The notes below the pieces were generated by a model, which worked only from the letters and a program-made list of their open reading frames with translations, made no database searches and was not told where the DNA came from. From Mycoplasma phocoeninasale (GTDB taxonomy: Bacteria > Bacillota_I > Bacilli_A > Mycoplasmatales > Metamycoplasmataceae), in assembly GCF_012934885.1 (NCBI RefSeq), contig NZ_CP051480.1, positions 434,001 to 498,000 of the forward strand: DNA of 64,000 nucleotides, read 5' to 3'. Both the position numbers and the translations under genes were made by a program. Shown piece after piece: positions 37,244 through 48,709 of this stretch (position 1 is the stretch's first letter; the number at the start of each line of letters is the position of its first letter).

Positions 37244-37987
37244 ATGCAACATTTTATTATTTTGTTTGCTCTATCACTAATTACTACCTTTAGCTATGCT
37301 GGGGCCATTTTTTATGCCCTTATTCATAAATATAAGCAAATTTCATTTATTTTAGATTATAAACTTCCAGCAAGTGAGGTGATCATTAAAAATCAAATTA
37401 GACTTCCGAAAGAAGTTTTTGCTGTTTTTGAAGAATTTATCAAGAAGACTCGCAGGTTTTTATATCTTACATTGGGTGGATTTATTGCTATTATTATAAT
37501 TTTTCTTTTTATTTCCTTTGCCTTTGTTCTTCGTCAAAGACTACTTCCAACAAATATGATTATTATCTTAGCGGTGCCATTTATTTCATTTCTGATTTCA
37601 CTAGAAATTATTGTTCGTGCCATTCTTCGTCTAGTTAAGATCAAAAGGGTAATTCAGATTTGGCAAGAAGAAAATTTAAAATTTTCACTATATTTATCTG
37701 ACTTTGAAAAACCAAAAGGTTTTGCTAAATTTAAAAATATTATTTTATTTGAAAATTTAGAAATAAAATCATTTGCTACTGACAGTGAAATCAAAAATTT
37801 TAAAAGAACAATGATTTTGCAATCAAAAAAGAGTTTTTTTAAAAATAATTATATTGATGAAATTATGCTAATATACTTTTTATTGCTTGATTATAAGCGA
37901 ATTGAAATTAATGGAGTAAAATACAGCGCCGATTATTATACATATGCTATAAAAGAAATTTTAAATCATGAATTCAATCTTGATTAA
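37244..37987 (+). CDS. Diverged member of the same membrane protein family
   Basis: A 247-aa membrane protein with the same plan as the three tandem copies: N-terminal helix (residues 1-25), FAVFEEFIKKTRRFLYL in the place of the FNKKFK segment, two helices (about 70-125), then a soluble domain that ends YFLLLDYKRIEINGVKYSADYYTYA, matching the conserved block FNYRSVSINGSYF...DYAYIY of its neighbours. Overall identity is low, so it split off earlier. It has no TGA codons. GAAAGG lies about 10 bases before the ATG. Unknown function. Confidence 0.8.
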   Translation: MQHFIILFALSLITTFSYAGAIFYALIHKYKQISFILDYKLPASEVIIKNQIRLPKEVFAVFEEFIKKTRRFLYLTLGGFIAIIIIFLFISFAFVLRQRLLPTNMIIILAVPFISFLISLEIIVRAILRLVKIKRVIQIWQEENLKFSLYLSDFEKPKGFAKFKNIILFENLEIKSFATDSEIKNFKRTMILQSKKSFFKNNYIDEIMLIYFLLLDYKRIEINGVKYSADYYTYAIKEILNHEFNLD

Positions 37988-38066
37988 TCCTAACATCTTT
38001 ATACAAATTTAAATTGCCCTATTGTTATCAAAATTGTCAAAAGTTATTTAAAGAATAAAAAAGATA

Positions 38067-38122
38067 AAAATCAATCTATCAAGCAGAAATAATAATGCTT
38101 GATTTATTATTGATTTTGTTAA
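38067..38122 (+). terminator. Long nested hairpin after the fourth family member
   Basis: AAAATCAAT ... ATCAAGC pairs with GCTTGAT ... ATTGATTTT around a loop of about 12 bases, followed by GTT and T-rich sequence. Confidence 0.6.
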
Positions 38123-38231
38123 GTTCAGTCCTTGATAATTTGCTTTTCTTCTCTTTAATTTTATTGCGGAAATTAATGCTAAAATATAATAGTTATAATT
38201 CGATATAGGTTAGGAGATAATAAATAATAAT

Positions 38232-39314
38232 ATGACAAAAAAAGAATTTAAAAATAGATTAATAAAATATATGGAAATTGAAGCTATGTCACGCTATGAA
38301 GAACCTGTGGCAGAAGAGCTGAAAAAATCAATTACTAACAAAAATTTTGAAATTAGTCGTGATAATTTTGGCTCAATTATTTTTTACAAAAAATCAAAAG
38401 CTAAAAATGCACCAAAAGTAATGATTGCTGCTCACATGGATGAAGTGGGGTACATGGTAAGATATATTGATAAAAAAGGTCAACTATTGCTTTCACCAGT
38501 TGGCGGAATTTGACCAAGTACTGTTATTGGAACTAAGGCTAAACTATTAACTCAAAATAATGAAGAGTTTTTAGGAGTGTTTGGGCATACAAGTATTCAC
38601 ATTATGCAAGATGATGCAATGAAAAAGGCGATTACCAATAATGAAATCTATGCTGATTTTGGTTTCAAAAGCGACGAAGATGCAATGGCTCAAGGCGCTT
38701 CTGTTGGCGATCTAGTATTCATGAGTGGAGAAACTATTTTATTCAAAGATGAAAATCTTATTGGTGGTAAAGCAATGGATAACCGTGCTGGTGTTACTGT
38801 TTTAGAATACATTGCAAAGACCATTGAAAATTTAGATTTAGACGTTGATTTATATTTAGTTGGAACAACACAAGAAGAAGTTGGAACTCGTGGCGCAAAA
38901 ACTAGTGTTTCATTAATTAATCCAGATGTTGCTATTGCCTTAGATACTTGCGCATCACATGATACAGTGGGAACTATTACTGGTAATACTGCTCTATTCA
39001 AAGGAGCAGCACTAAGAATTAAAGATCGTGGCACAATGATGGATCCTAAACTAGTAAAAGTATTTCAGGATTTATCACTTAAGCATAAAATTGATTCATA
39101 TCGGTACATTGCCATGGGTGGTGGGACTGATGCTCATGAATTACAATATGCTAAAGGTGGAGCAGCAACATTAACAATATCATTGCCACAAAGATATTTG
39201 CACAGTCCAATTGGTGTTTGTGCTATTAGCGATCTTTTAGCAGCAGGTGATCTATTAATTCATTTTGTTAAAGAATTTAATGAAGTTGAACTTAAGAAAA
39301 TTAAGTATGAATAA
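38232..39314 (+). CDS. M42-family aminopeptidase
   Basis: A 360-aa cytoplasmic metallo-aminopeptidase of family M42 (glutamyl aminopeptidase/FrvX type), which forms large dodecamers in relatives and trims peptides. Metal ligands and catalytic residues can be placed: AAHMDEVG, KAMDNRAG, TQEEVGTRG, ALDT and RYLHSPIG. TGA 38511 is Trp. The start is ATG 38232 behind TAGGAGA (38211-38217). Its 3' end overlaps tsaE by 8 bases, so it heads an operon with the t6A genes. Confidence 0.95.
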
Positions 39315-39702
39315 AAAGTTTGTTTTCAAAAAATTTGAAGCACTTACACCACTTGTTGAATATATTCTAAGCATCAAGGATTTAGAAGCTTTACTTTTAA
39401 ACGGTGAACTTGGTGCTGGTAAAACAACATTGACAGCACAAATTGCTAAACAACTGGGCGAGACGAAAACTATTATTTCACCAACATTTAACACTATTTT
39501 AGTTTATGACAAACTAGTTCACATTGACGCCTATAAACTAAAAGGAGATTTATTTGCTTATGAAGATTACTTTGAGAACAAACTGGTTGTCATTGAGTGG
39601 GCAAAAAATGTTGCCGTGAATTTTGAAAAATTCTTAGAAATCAATGTCTATTTTGATAAAGAACAAAACCATGTTTTTGAAATTGTAAAAGAGGTTAGAT
39701 AA
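39307..39702 (+). CDS. tsaE: tRNA t6A synthesis ATPase TsaE
   Basis: A 131-aa P-loop ATPase that activates the TsaB-TsaD complex in t6A synthesis. Walker A is GELGAGKTT; the family signature ISPTFNTI and the VIEWAKN motif follow. I start at ATG 39307 (ATGAATAA overlap with the peptidase gene); an upstream in-frame ATG at 39265 would add a tail not found in the family. Its stop overlaps the tsaB start (TAATG). Confidence 0.92.
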   Translation: MNKKFVFKKFEALTPLVEYILSIKDLEALLLNGELGAGKTTLTAQIAKQLGETKTIISPTFNTILVYDKLVHIDAYKLKGDLFAYEDYFENKLVVIEWAKNVAVNFEKFLEINVYFDKEQNHVFEIVKEVR

Positions 39703-40250
39703 TGGAATTATTTGTCGAAACATCATTAACCGATTTATATTTTGCCATTATTGACAGAGATAAGGTCATTGATGAAGTACGTATCAAAGATTTAGTAAAA
39801 AAAACTGATCTTTTTTATGAAACTTTAAATAGTCTACTATCAAAAAGTAATTTAAAAATTAATGATTTTTCCAAAATATACACAACAACAGGTCCAGGAA
39901 GCTTTTCTGGTACAAGAATAGGATTTTTATTTGCCAAGACTATTTCGCAAATTTCAAAAATAAAACTCTATCTTTGCCCAACATATAAACTATTTATTTT
40001 GCAGAAGCAGCTTCTAAATAGCACTGAATTAACTGTTAAAATTAAGGCAAATAAATATAATATCTATGAAATTAAAATTCAACCAGCAATTACCTGTCAG
40101 TTAATAGCAAATGATGGTAATTTTGATAATCTTGATTATCAGCTTTTGAAAGATAATATTGCAAAGTTTTTATCGTGCTTTTCTGAAGTTAGCGATTCCA
40201 GCTCAATTGATTTGGAATATTTTCATGAACCACAGATTGGAGGCAAATAA
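39702..40250 (+). CDS. tsaB: tRNA t6A complex subunit TsaB
   Basis: A 182-aa ASKHA-fold scaffold protein that binds TsaD. The conserved TTGPGSFSGTRIG is present; the C-terminal half is shortened and diverged, as usual in mollicutes. It overlaps tsaE and tsaD by one base each, so all three are translationally coupled. Confidence 0.9.
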   Translation: MELFVETSLTDLYFAIIDRDKVIDEVRIKDLVKKTDLFYETLNSLLSKSNLKINDFSKIYTTTGPGSFSGTRIGFLFAKTISQISKIKLYLCPTYKLFILQKQLLNSTELTVKIKANKYNIYEIKIQPAITCQLIANDGNFDNLDYQLLKDNIAKFLSCFSEVSDSSSIDLEYFHEPQIGGK

Positions 40251-41179
40251 TGATAATCTTTGCTATTGAAAGTTCCCATGATGATACTTCATTTGCTCTG
40301 CTAAAAGACAATCAGCCACTGTGAATGAAAACGCTTTCACAAACAGAAATTCACAAGCAATATGGTGGAACCATTCCTGAAATCGCTTCACGTTTGCATG
40401 TCAAAAACATTTCGACTCTCGTTAATGAACTAAAAAAGGTCATTAACTTAGAGACCATCGATACTGTTGCTTATACAAAAGAACCTGGGCTAATTGGTTC
40501 ATTACACGTTGGACATATGGTAGCTTCAGCCATTGCTTTATATTTAAACAAACCACTAATGCCACTAAATCATCTTGAAGGGCATTTCTATTCGGCATTT
40601 ATTGGTAAAGATGTGATCTATCCGGCACTAGGTTTGTTAATTTCTGGTGGCCATTCGCAGATGATGCTCTACCATTCAAAAGATGAGTATGAAATTATTG
40701 GTGAAACTCAAGATGATGCTGTTGGTGAGGTGTATGATAAAATCGCAAGAAAACTAAATTTGGGCTTTCCTGGCGGTCCGGTTATTGACAGAATATGAAA
40801 GGAAAATCACAATAAATATTTAGCTCATTACACCATTCCCCATACTGATAAAGAACTAAACTTTTCATTCAGCGGCCTAAAAACTCAGGTCATTAACTTA
40901 ATCAATAATCAGATCAACCGAAAGGAAGAAGTGGATGTGAATAAGTACGCCACTGAATTTCAGAATACGGTTGTTATCTATTTAAAAAATCATTTACAAA
41001 AAGCTATCGAAAAATATCATCCCAAATCAATTGCCTTAGTTGGTGGTGTTAGTGCGAATTATGCTATTAGAGAAATGTTTCTTGAAGTTTATAAAAATGC
41101 TTTCTTGCCACAATTAGAATATAGCACTGACAATGCCATGATGATTGCACGACTAGCTTATGAAAAGTGTCGAAAATAA
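40250..41179 (+). CDS. tsaD: tRNA N6-threonylcarbamoyltransferase TsaD
   Basis: A 309-aa transferase that moves the threonylcarbamoyl group from its AMP ester to A37 of ANN-decoding tRNAs. The metal-binding HLEGH is present (PLNHLEGHFYS), with GLLISGGHSQ, SFSGLKT and the C-terminal STDNAMMIA. TGA 40322 and 40796 are Trp; without this the gene appears broken. Together with tsaB, tsaE and the separate tsaC in this window the t6A pathway is complete. Confidence 0.95.
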
Positions 41180-41182
41180 TTA

Positions 41183-41188
41183 TATAAT
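41183..41188 (+). promoter_or_regulatory. -10 box of engB
   Basis: TATAAT ends 6 bases before ATG 41195, so the first transcribed base should be the start codon itself. Confidence 0.55.
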
Positions 41189-41194
41189 TAGCAT

Positions 41195-41746
41195 ATGTGA
41201 AAATATTTAAAAAGTGCCTCAGCTGATAGTAGCTGACTTGACATTCCTGGTAAAAAAATTATTTTCTGGGGACGTTCTAACGTTGGTAAATCTAGTTTAA
41301 TTAATGCCTTAGCAAATTCAAAAATTGCAAAAACTTCCTCAACTCCCGGCAGAACTAGACTAATTAATTATTTTGAGACTAATAATAAAAAAATTGTTGT
41401 GGACTTACCAGGTTATGGTTATGCTGCCGTAAGTAAAAAAATGCAGTATAAAATTGCCTCAATCATTGACTTTTATTTTAAAAATGATCAACATGAAAAA
41501 AATGTATGCCTACTAATTGATTCTAGAGTTGGATTTATGGCAATTGATCTAGAAATGATTCAGTATCTAAATGAACTTAACATTAAATTTGATATCTTTA
41601 TTACCAAAATTGATAAAGCAAATCAAGCCCAAAAACATAAGGTGAAAAAGCAAGCACTAACCTTTAGCAATGACATTAACATTTTTCTTGTCTCAGCTGC
41701 CAAAAAACAAGGTATTGAAGAAATTGTGGAATTTTATGAATTATAA
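41195..41746 (+). CDS. engB: Ribosome biogenesis GTP-binding protein EngB (YsxC/YihA)
   Basis: A 183-aa small GTPase needed for large-subunit assembly. G1 is GRSNVGKSS, G2 the Thr in STPGRTR, G3 DLPGYG, G4 TKIDK and G5 SAAKK. The frame starts at ATG 41195, directly followed by TGA (Trp), and a second TGA lies at 41234. No Shine-Dalgarno; the -10 box is 6 bases upstream. Confidence 0.95.
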
Positions 41747-41789
41747 TTTTCCTTTGTTTCATTATTAGCATCTTTATTTAGTTTTTCTA

Positions 41790-41795
41790 TATAAT
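41790..41795 (+). promoter_or_regulatory. -10 box of gdpP
   Basis: TATAAT ends 7 bases before ATG 41803; a leaderless start is expected. Confidence 0.55.
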
Positions 41796-41802
41796 TAAAA
41801 TT

Positions 41803-43770
41803 ATGAATGATAAAAATCGCAAAAAAATTCATTTGATTCTGCAAATAATATTTTTATTTTTACTTCCTTCAATCCTCTTCTATGTTGTAATTTTTAAATT
41901 AAGCGATATAGGACAAATTATTGCCGCCATTTTATATACAGTATACATTATTGGTTTGGGAAGTTATTTAGCAGTTACAATGACTAGATATTTAAAGAAT
42001 ATTGCTGTTTCCCAGAGCTCACTGAACTACTATATCCAGCGAGAGATTTCTCAGTATGGTGTTGGGGCTATTGTTTTTATGAATACTGGTAAAATAATTT
42101 GAATCTCAGACATGATAAAGAATAACTTTGGAAAAAAAATTATTTCTAAAAATATCAAAGAAATCTTCAAAGTTGATGAATGAAGAGCTGATAATTTAGA
42201 TTTTAGTTTTTCATATAATGATATTCAATATGAAGTTCATGTGTCACTTGAACATAATATTGTCATTTTAAAAGATATCACTATGCAAACTAATCTTTTA
42301 AATGACTACCGTCTTCAAAGAATTGTTTTTGGTGAATTAAACATCGATAATATTAACCTATATCAAAATTCGCTTTCACAGGAACAATTATTTAAACTTT
42401 ATTCATCAGTTGTTAATTTATTAGATGATTTATCTAAAAAGTATAATTTAATTTATCGTCAATATGAAAACGGAAGATTCTTTATTATTACTAACCAAGA
42501 AACCTTAGAAAAATTTGAACAATTAAATTTTGAATTTTTCAATGAGCTTAAACAGCGTGAGAATTTAAAAGACGATATTACTGTCACAGTTTCAGCAGGA
42601 TTTTCATATGGTATTTATAAATATGACTTACTTGACCAAATGGCAAAAGAAGCACTACTTCAATCACAAACTAGAGGTGGAGATCAGGTTACAATTTTAA
42701 CTAAAGATGAAAAGCCTCGTCATTATGGTTCAAGTTCTGAAATTGATGTTAACCTTTCGAGGACAAATGTCAAATTCATGGCGAAAAATCTTCTGCTAAA
42801 ACTTAAATCGAAAATGATTCAAAAAGTAATTATCTATGGCCATAAAAATGCTGATTTAGATGCCTTTGGTTCATGTTATGCCATTTATACTTTGGCAAAA
42901 ACTTTTAACAAAAAAGCATATATTCAAAATCAAACCTTTGATGACACTACAACGAGAATTTTTGAAAGATTAGATAAAGAAGAGCAAAATGATTTTATTA
43001 GTCCAAAGGATGCAACAGCATTAAATGATGACAAAACTCTTGTTGTCTTATGCGATACCTCTGATGAAACTAGAATTGAAAACATTAATGCTTTTAATGG
43101 CGTAAAGCGTGAAAACATTTTAGTAATCGACCACCATAGAATTGGTAAAAATCAAAACTTTGCTATTCATGAAAACTTCTATGTTGACTCGTCGGCTTCT
43201 TCGGCTTCTGAGATTGTTACTGAAATGATTGCCATTTCAAATAATCATGACAAGATCAACACTAAAGTTGCCCAACATTTACTAGATGGAATTTATTTAG
43301 ATACTAATACTTTTCAGAAGCAAACGACAGCCAAAACATTTATCGCCGCATCTTTACTACAAGAATGAGGAGCTAAAATTATTCATTCCGTTAATACACT
43401 AAAGATGAATGAAAAAATGTTCAATGTTGTCCAAGAGTTGCTTGAGAATCTTCAGGAAGTTAAGTCTGGCTATTATTTAGCCTATAAAAACATTGAGGCA
43501 TCAACAGATATGATCTCAATAGCAACAGATGAAATTTTGCGGGTAAATGGTCGAAAAGCGGCCTTTGTCGTTGCAAAATTACCAGGTGTTAAAAAATACA
43601 AAATGTCGGCTCGTGGCAACGGGGTTAACGTTCAATTAATTGCCGAGTTAGTCGGTGGTGGCGGCCATTTCGGAACAGCCGCAGCAGAAAGTTCCGAATC
43701 AATGGAATTATTCATTGATAATATTAAACAAGCGATTGTGAGTGTGAAAGATGAAAGTAATATTAATTAA
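41803..43770 (+). CDS. gdpP: GdpP-like cyclic-di-AMP phosphodiesterase
   Basis: A 655-aa membrane enzyme with two N-terminal helices (about residues 10-60), a PAS-like domain, a degenerate GGDEF domain (about 165-305) and a C-terminal DHH/DHHA1 phosphoesterase (from about 345). DHH motifs include GHKNADLDAFGS, LCDTSD, DHHR and the DHHA1 Gly-rich GGGGHFGTAAA. In Firmicutes GdpP hydrolyses c-di-AMP to pApA. TGA codons at 42100, 42181 and 43366 are Trp. It overlaps rplI by 20 bases, the same order (gdpP-rplI-dnaB) as in Bacillus relatives. Confidence 0.94.
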
Positions 43771-44188
43771 AAACTATGACAAATATAAAGTAAATGAAAT
43801 TATTGAAGTAACTGATGGTTTTGCCAAAAACTTCTTAATTAAAAATGGTTATGCTCAACCAGTTAATAAAAAAACTTTAGCTAATTTGGAGAGAGTAAAA
43901 ACCGATTTACAAGAACAGGAAGCCGAAAAAATTGCTGAGGCTAACGAATTAAAAAATCGTATCAATAAACTAAATCTATTTTTTGCCCTAAAATCAAATG
44001 GTAATACAGTTCACGGGCATGTAACTAATAAGGCTATTATTAAAGAACTCCTAAAACATGACATAAAAATTCCGCACCATTCATTATCAAGCGATGTTTA
44101 CAACACTTTTGGTAACCATAAGGTGTTCATTAAACTTCATCCAAATGTAATGGCGATTTTAGCAATTACCATTATTGAAGAAAAATAA
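43751..44188 (+). CDS. rplI: Ribosomal protein L9
   Basis: A 145-aa L9 of the large subunit: N-terminal RNA-binding domain (MKVILIKNYDKY ... GFAKNFLIKNGYA), long helix (about 40-75) and C-terminal domain (FALKSNGNTVHGHVTNKAI). It starts within the end of gdpP with AAAG just upstream. Coupled to gdpP. Confidence 0.95.
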   Translation: MKVILIKNYDKYKVNEIIEVTDGFAKNFLIKNGYAQPVNKKTLANLERVKTDLQEQEAEKIAEANELKNRINKLNLFFALKSNGNTVHGHVTNKAIIKELLKHDIKIPHHSLSSDVYNTFGNHKVFIKLHPNVMAILAITIIEEK

Positions 44189-44233
44189 TCAACTATTAAG
44201 TAGTTATCGAAATCTTTGAGGAGGAAAAATTTC

Positions 44234-45667
44234 ATGGCAGCGTTAAATGAAAAGGAAATATCAATAGCAAATAACGAGGCATCACTACTCGGCTTACTTA
44301 TGCGTGAGGGGGAATGCTATCTAGAGGTTGGAGACATTCTCCGACCTCATATGTTTCATTTTCCTGGTAATCAAATATTATATGAAGCTATTTCAGATGT
44401 TCATAATTCTTCAAAATCATTTGATGCTACCATCCTAATTAATCATTTAGTATCAAAAAAACTAATTGATAAAATTGGTGTCCAGAACTACAAAGGTGTT
44501 AACTATATTACCTTTATTACTGAGAATGCCGGATATAGTTCCGAAATTGACACATATGTTAAAAATATTCTTGATCAATTTAAGCGCGATAGTCTAAATA
44601 AATTACTTGAAAAGACAAAAGATTTAATTGAAAAACAACCGGATGAAGTTAATAAGATTATTAGTAACTTACAACTTGATTTAATTGATATTGATATTTC
44701 ACAGATTAATTCAGATTATCAGAGAATCGGTGATGTTGCTAAGAAGATTGTCCATGATATCTACAGTAATATCAACAACGAAACCGGGGTTGGATTGTCA
44801 CTTGGTTTTAAAGAACTTGATGAACTACTACTTGGTGTAAATCCTGGAGATCTAATTATTTTGGCTGCTCGTCCTGCGATGGGAAAGACTGCTTTTGCTT
44901 TAAATATTGCCAACACAGTAGCAAAAGCAGGAAAAACAGTGCTATTTTTCTCACTGGAAATGTCAAATATGCAATTAGTACAAAGAATGCTGGCAATTGA
45001 ATCACTAATTCCAATTAGTCTTTTGAAAAAAAATATGTTAACAAACGATGAAAGAAATTGCCTAAACTGAGCAATTAGCGACATCGAAAAGTGAAATATT
45101 CATTTAAGTAACGATGAATCGCTAACGATATCAGACATAATTACTTTATCTCGTCGTTTTGCCGCTAACAATAAAAAAATTGATCTACTAATTGTTGATT
45201 ACCTTCAATTAATTACCGACTCTTCTCTAAGGGGTTCAGAAAATCGGCAAAATGAGGTAAGTAAAATTTCTCGGGGTCTTAAGAAATTAGCGCGTGAACT
45301 TAATTGCCCAATTCTCTCGCTTGCGCAATTAAGCCGTAGTGTTGAAAGAAGAGAAGATAAAACCCCGATATTATCAGATTTACGTGAATCGGGTTCAATC
45401 GAAAATGACGCGGACGCAGTTCTATTTTTACATCGCCCTGATTACTATAATAAACAAAAAAATGTTAATGAAAGTGCAAATGGTAATTCCTTTGATAATG
45501 AGCGGCCATTTCAAAATCTTTCTAAAACAAATGTTATTGTAGCAAAAAACCGTCACGGTGGTACGGGAGTTGTTGAATTGGCATTTATTCCTGAATATAA
45601 TAAATTTGCCGATGAATCAACTAGAGAGAATAGCCAACCACTTAATTTTGGAAAGGATGCTAATTAG
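44234..45667 (+). CDS. dnaB: Replicative DNA helicase DnaB
   Basis: A 477-aa hexameric helicase. The N-terminal primase-interaction domain opens NNEASLLGLLMREGE; the RecA-like core has Walker A ARPAMGKTAFALN, Walker B LLIVDYLQLI and SRGLKKLARELNCP, plus DLRESGSIENDADAV. The start is ATG 44234, 10 bases after a strong GAGGAGG (44219-44224 region); the TTG 44216 lies inside it. TGA codons at 45068 and 45092 are Trp. Confidence 0.96.
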
Positions 45668-45670
45668 ATT

Positions 45671-46816
45671 ATGAAAAAAAATATCAAAGTGCTTTCATTA
45701 GAAGAACGGGCAGCCCTTTACGCCAAGAAAAAAGCTTTAGCAAAAGAACGCAAAGAGCAGCTAAATCCGCTGAAAATTAATATTCTAAATATCTGAAAAA
45801 GATATCCCAAAAAAGTACTGTGAATGTTTGTTAGTGCATTTCTATATAATGTCGCGATTGCGGTCTTTCTAAAAAAAGCTGCCACCATCGCAAGTGGAAC
45901 ATCATCACTTTCACAAATTATAACTTTTCTTGCTCCTAGCACAGAGCAGTTTTATGGACTTTTCTATGTGCTAGTCAATCTACCATTAATGATTTTCTTT
46001 TGGTGAAAAAACCCACGGATGTTCATGGTACTAACGTATTATTGGATGCTATTTCAAGTGGGAATCCAATTAATCTTTATTGATTATAATGGTGCTAGTC
46101 CAATTGTTAAATTTATTAATGAAGGACTTTCAATTTATAATCCAAATGGTAAGGGAAGTTACTGAGATCCTTATGGCAAAGAGGGCACAGATGTTGTTGG
46201 AAAAGTTTGGAATAAAGAAACTTGGCCAGTTATTGTTTATGCTTCACTAGGTGGAGTTTGTGAAGGATTTGCTTCAGTTATTGCTTGAACCCAAAAAGGT
46301 TCAATTGGGGGAACCTCAGTTATTTCAAACTACATTGCTTCAAAAACTAAAAAGCCAATTGGTAATACATTTTTAATCGTTGCTTTATGTTTCTCTTCAT
46401 TTTCAACAATTGTTGTTGGTTCACTAGAATCAGTGGGTTATATTAAAGGTCACCCATGGAGACCAGAGCAATTTATTGTAAGAATTATGGGAACATTTAT
46501 TTACTTATTCTTACTAACCTTTATTGTTAATAAATTCTATCCTAAATACAAAAAAGTTAAAATTGATATTCATACTAAAAAACCAGAAATCGTGGCTGAA
46601 GCATTCAAAAAATTTGGATATGTTCATGCCTTTAACATTTTCTATGGAGTTGGGGGATACAGTCACACTGAATTCGGAAAAATTGAAACAGTTGCCTTAT
46701 ATCTTGAACGTGATACAATCATTAATGAAGTAAAACGAGTTGATAAAAATGCTTGGATAACGATATCCAATATTCATGGTTTGGTTGGAGAATTTGATAC
46801 GTCTTACGTCGACTAA
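45671..46816 (+). CDS. YitT-family membrane protein (first of two)
   Basis: A 381-aa integral membrane protein. A basic N-terminus of about 45 residues precedes five or more transmembrane helices (VSAFLYNVAIAVFLKKAATIASGTSSL is the family-typical first pair) and a cytoplasmic C-terminal DUF2179 domain (about residues 290-381). YitT proteins are widespread and of unknown function. Its ATG is 3 bases after the dnaB stop. Many Trp are TGA. The next gene is a paralogue. Confidence 0.85.
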
Positions 46817-46880
46817 AATATATTTAAATATTTTGTGTGAAATTTAAAAAAATGATATTATAATTCTTTTCAATATAATT

Positions 46881-48194
46881 ATGAAAACACAAGAAATGAC
46901 ACCAGAACAAACCACAGTTACCAAGCCAACCAAAAATAAGGCAAAAGGTCCTAATAAAAAACCAATTTTTGATCCAAATTCACTTAACCCATATAACTTA
47001 AACTTTCTGAATATCTGGATTAAATTTCCAAAAAAAATGGTGATGATCTTTATTTCTGCCATTTTATATAACATTGGAATTTCAACATTCTTGGCAAAAG
47101 CGGCAACAGTTGCAACCGGATTTTCAGCTTTAGTTCAATCACTAACATATACCGTAACTGCCACAGCGCCTTATTTTGCATACATCTATCTCGCTGTTAA
47201 CCTTCCAATCATTATTATCTTTTGAAGGAAAAACTCGCGGCTATTTACTTTGCTAACAGTCTATTGATTGATATGGCAAGTAGCGTTCCAATCATTTTTA
47301 TTAATTCCAGTTATCCATAACTTCTTTGATAAAATTTCAATTTACTACGTTAACTGATATTCACCAAAATCTGAAAATTCAGTTAATTCATTTAGAGCAT
47401 TGATTCCTTGAAATGTTTATGGAAACTATTTTATGAAATTAAAAGATTTTGATGCTATCGGTATCGAGAAACTTAATAGTATAAATGTTGGACAAACGAT
47501 GAACATTAATGGTATTATCTACAGCTACAATGATATTCAAAATATTAAGCAATTTCTAGAAACAATTAAAACAGGTTATGCAAATCCAACCTGACCAATT
47601 ATTATTTATACCGTAATAGGGGGAATATGTGCTGGTTCAGCCGGTGGAATTGCTTGAAAGAATTCAGCTTCAACAGCAGGTAGTGATTTTATTATTTACT
47701 ACATTTCAAGAAAGAAGAAAAAAAGTGTTGGGCACGTTTCAGTTATTGTATCATTATGTTTTGCCAGCTTTTCAATTCTTTTAATTTCGATTTTAGAATT
47801 AACTGGAGCAATTTCAGCTAATAATTCTAAACCAACAAATCATGCTGCCATTTTACTAAGAGCAATTTGTACTGTTGGTTATGTATTTCTTTACAATTTC
47901 TTTATTGAACTTATCTATCCAAAATATAAGAAAGTTAAAATTGAAATCTATACTAAAAAACCAGATGCAATCATTGCTCACTTCAAAGCAATTAACTACT
48001 GACATGGATATAATATTGCCAGAATGGTATCAGGTTATACTAACACAGAGACAGTTAAGGTTGAAACCTTTGCCTTATATTTAGAGCAAAATATTATTCG
48101 TCAAGAAATTCTAAAAGCGGATGCTGATGCTTGGATTACAATAACAAAAATTCATAATATTTTTGGAAAACTAAATACCTCAAAAATTGAGTAA
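46881..48194 (+). CDS. YitT-family membrane protein (second of two)
   Basis: A 437-aa paralogue of the preceding gene: Pro/Lys-rich N-terminal tail, the same FPKKMVMIFISAILYNIGISTF start of the membrane domain, a longer loop between helices (about residues 170-240) and a C-terminal DUF2179 domain (KVKIEIYTKKPDAI ... AWITITKIHNIFG). It has its own TATAAT (46859-46864), 16 bases before ATG, and no Shine-Dalgarno. The pair arose by duplication and then diverged; they may form hetero-oligomers (inference). Confidence 0.85.
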
Positions 48195-48224
48195 AAAAAA
48201 GAGTAGTGAACCTACCTTTTTTAT
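48194..48224. terminator. Bidirectional terminator between yitT-like gene and rpiB
   Basis: A-run, stem GTAG/CTAC with loop of about 6, and T-run: symmetrical, usable from both sides of this convergent junction. Confidence 0.65.
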
Positions 48225-48230
48225 TTTTTA

Positions 48231-48695
48231 TTATTCTAGATCTTTCGCATCTTCGCCGACTTCATCAAGTTTATTAACTCTTGGAATATGACGGTTACCT
48301 TCAAATTCAGTTTTTTCTCATTCGTGGAACATTGCTTCAACGTTATTACTTTCTAGTAGTCTACCGCCCATACATAAAACGTTAGCATTGTTGTGTAATT
48401 TAGCTAGTTTAGCTTCTTCAACGTTAGTTACTCTAGCACATCTAATTTTCTTAAAACGGTTTAAGGCAATGCTAATTCCAACACCTGAACCACAGAACGC
48501 AACATATTTAATATTTGGATCATTATCTTTGACAATTTCTTTGGCAAAATCAATTCCCATATCAGAGTATGAAACTGGCACTTCCGCTGAGGTTGCTCCT
48601 CTTAGCTCAACTGTATATCCTTCAGCTTCCAATCTTTTTGCTAGATCTTCTTTAGCTAGATATCCAGCGTGGTCACTTGTAATTTTTACTATCAT
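48231..48695 (-). CDS. rpiB: Ribose-5-phosphate isomerase B
   Basis: A 154-aa RpiB/LacAB isomerase linking ribulose 5-phosphate and ribose 5-phosphate in the pentose phosphate pathway. The motif SDHAG near the start, AFCGSGVGISIALN with the catalytic Cys, and NNANVLCMGGR are all present. TGA 48318-48320 is Trp and adds a 28-residue tail. The Shine-Dalgarno GAGGAGAC sits just behind the tsaC stop, so rpiB is downstream in the same transcript. Confidence 0.94.
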
Positions 48696-48709
48696 AAATA
48701 TTGTCTCCT

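Noticed and set aside
37988-38231. Possible small RNA between the fourth membrane gene and the M42 peptidase
   Set aside because: The only structure is a nested hairpin that fits a terminator; no separate promoter was evident.
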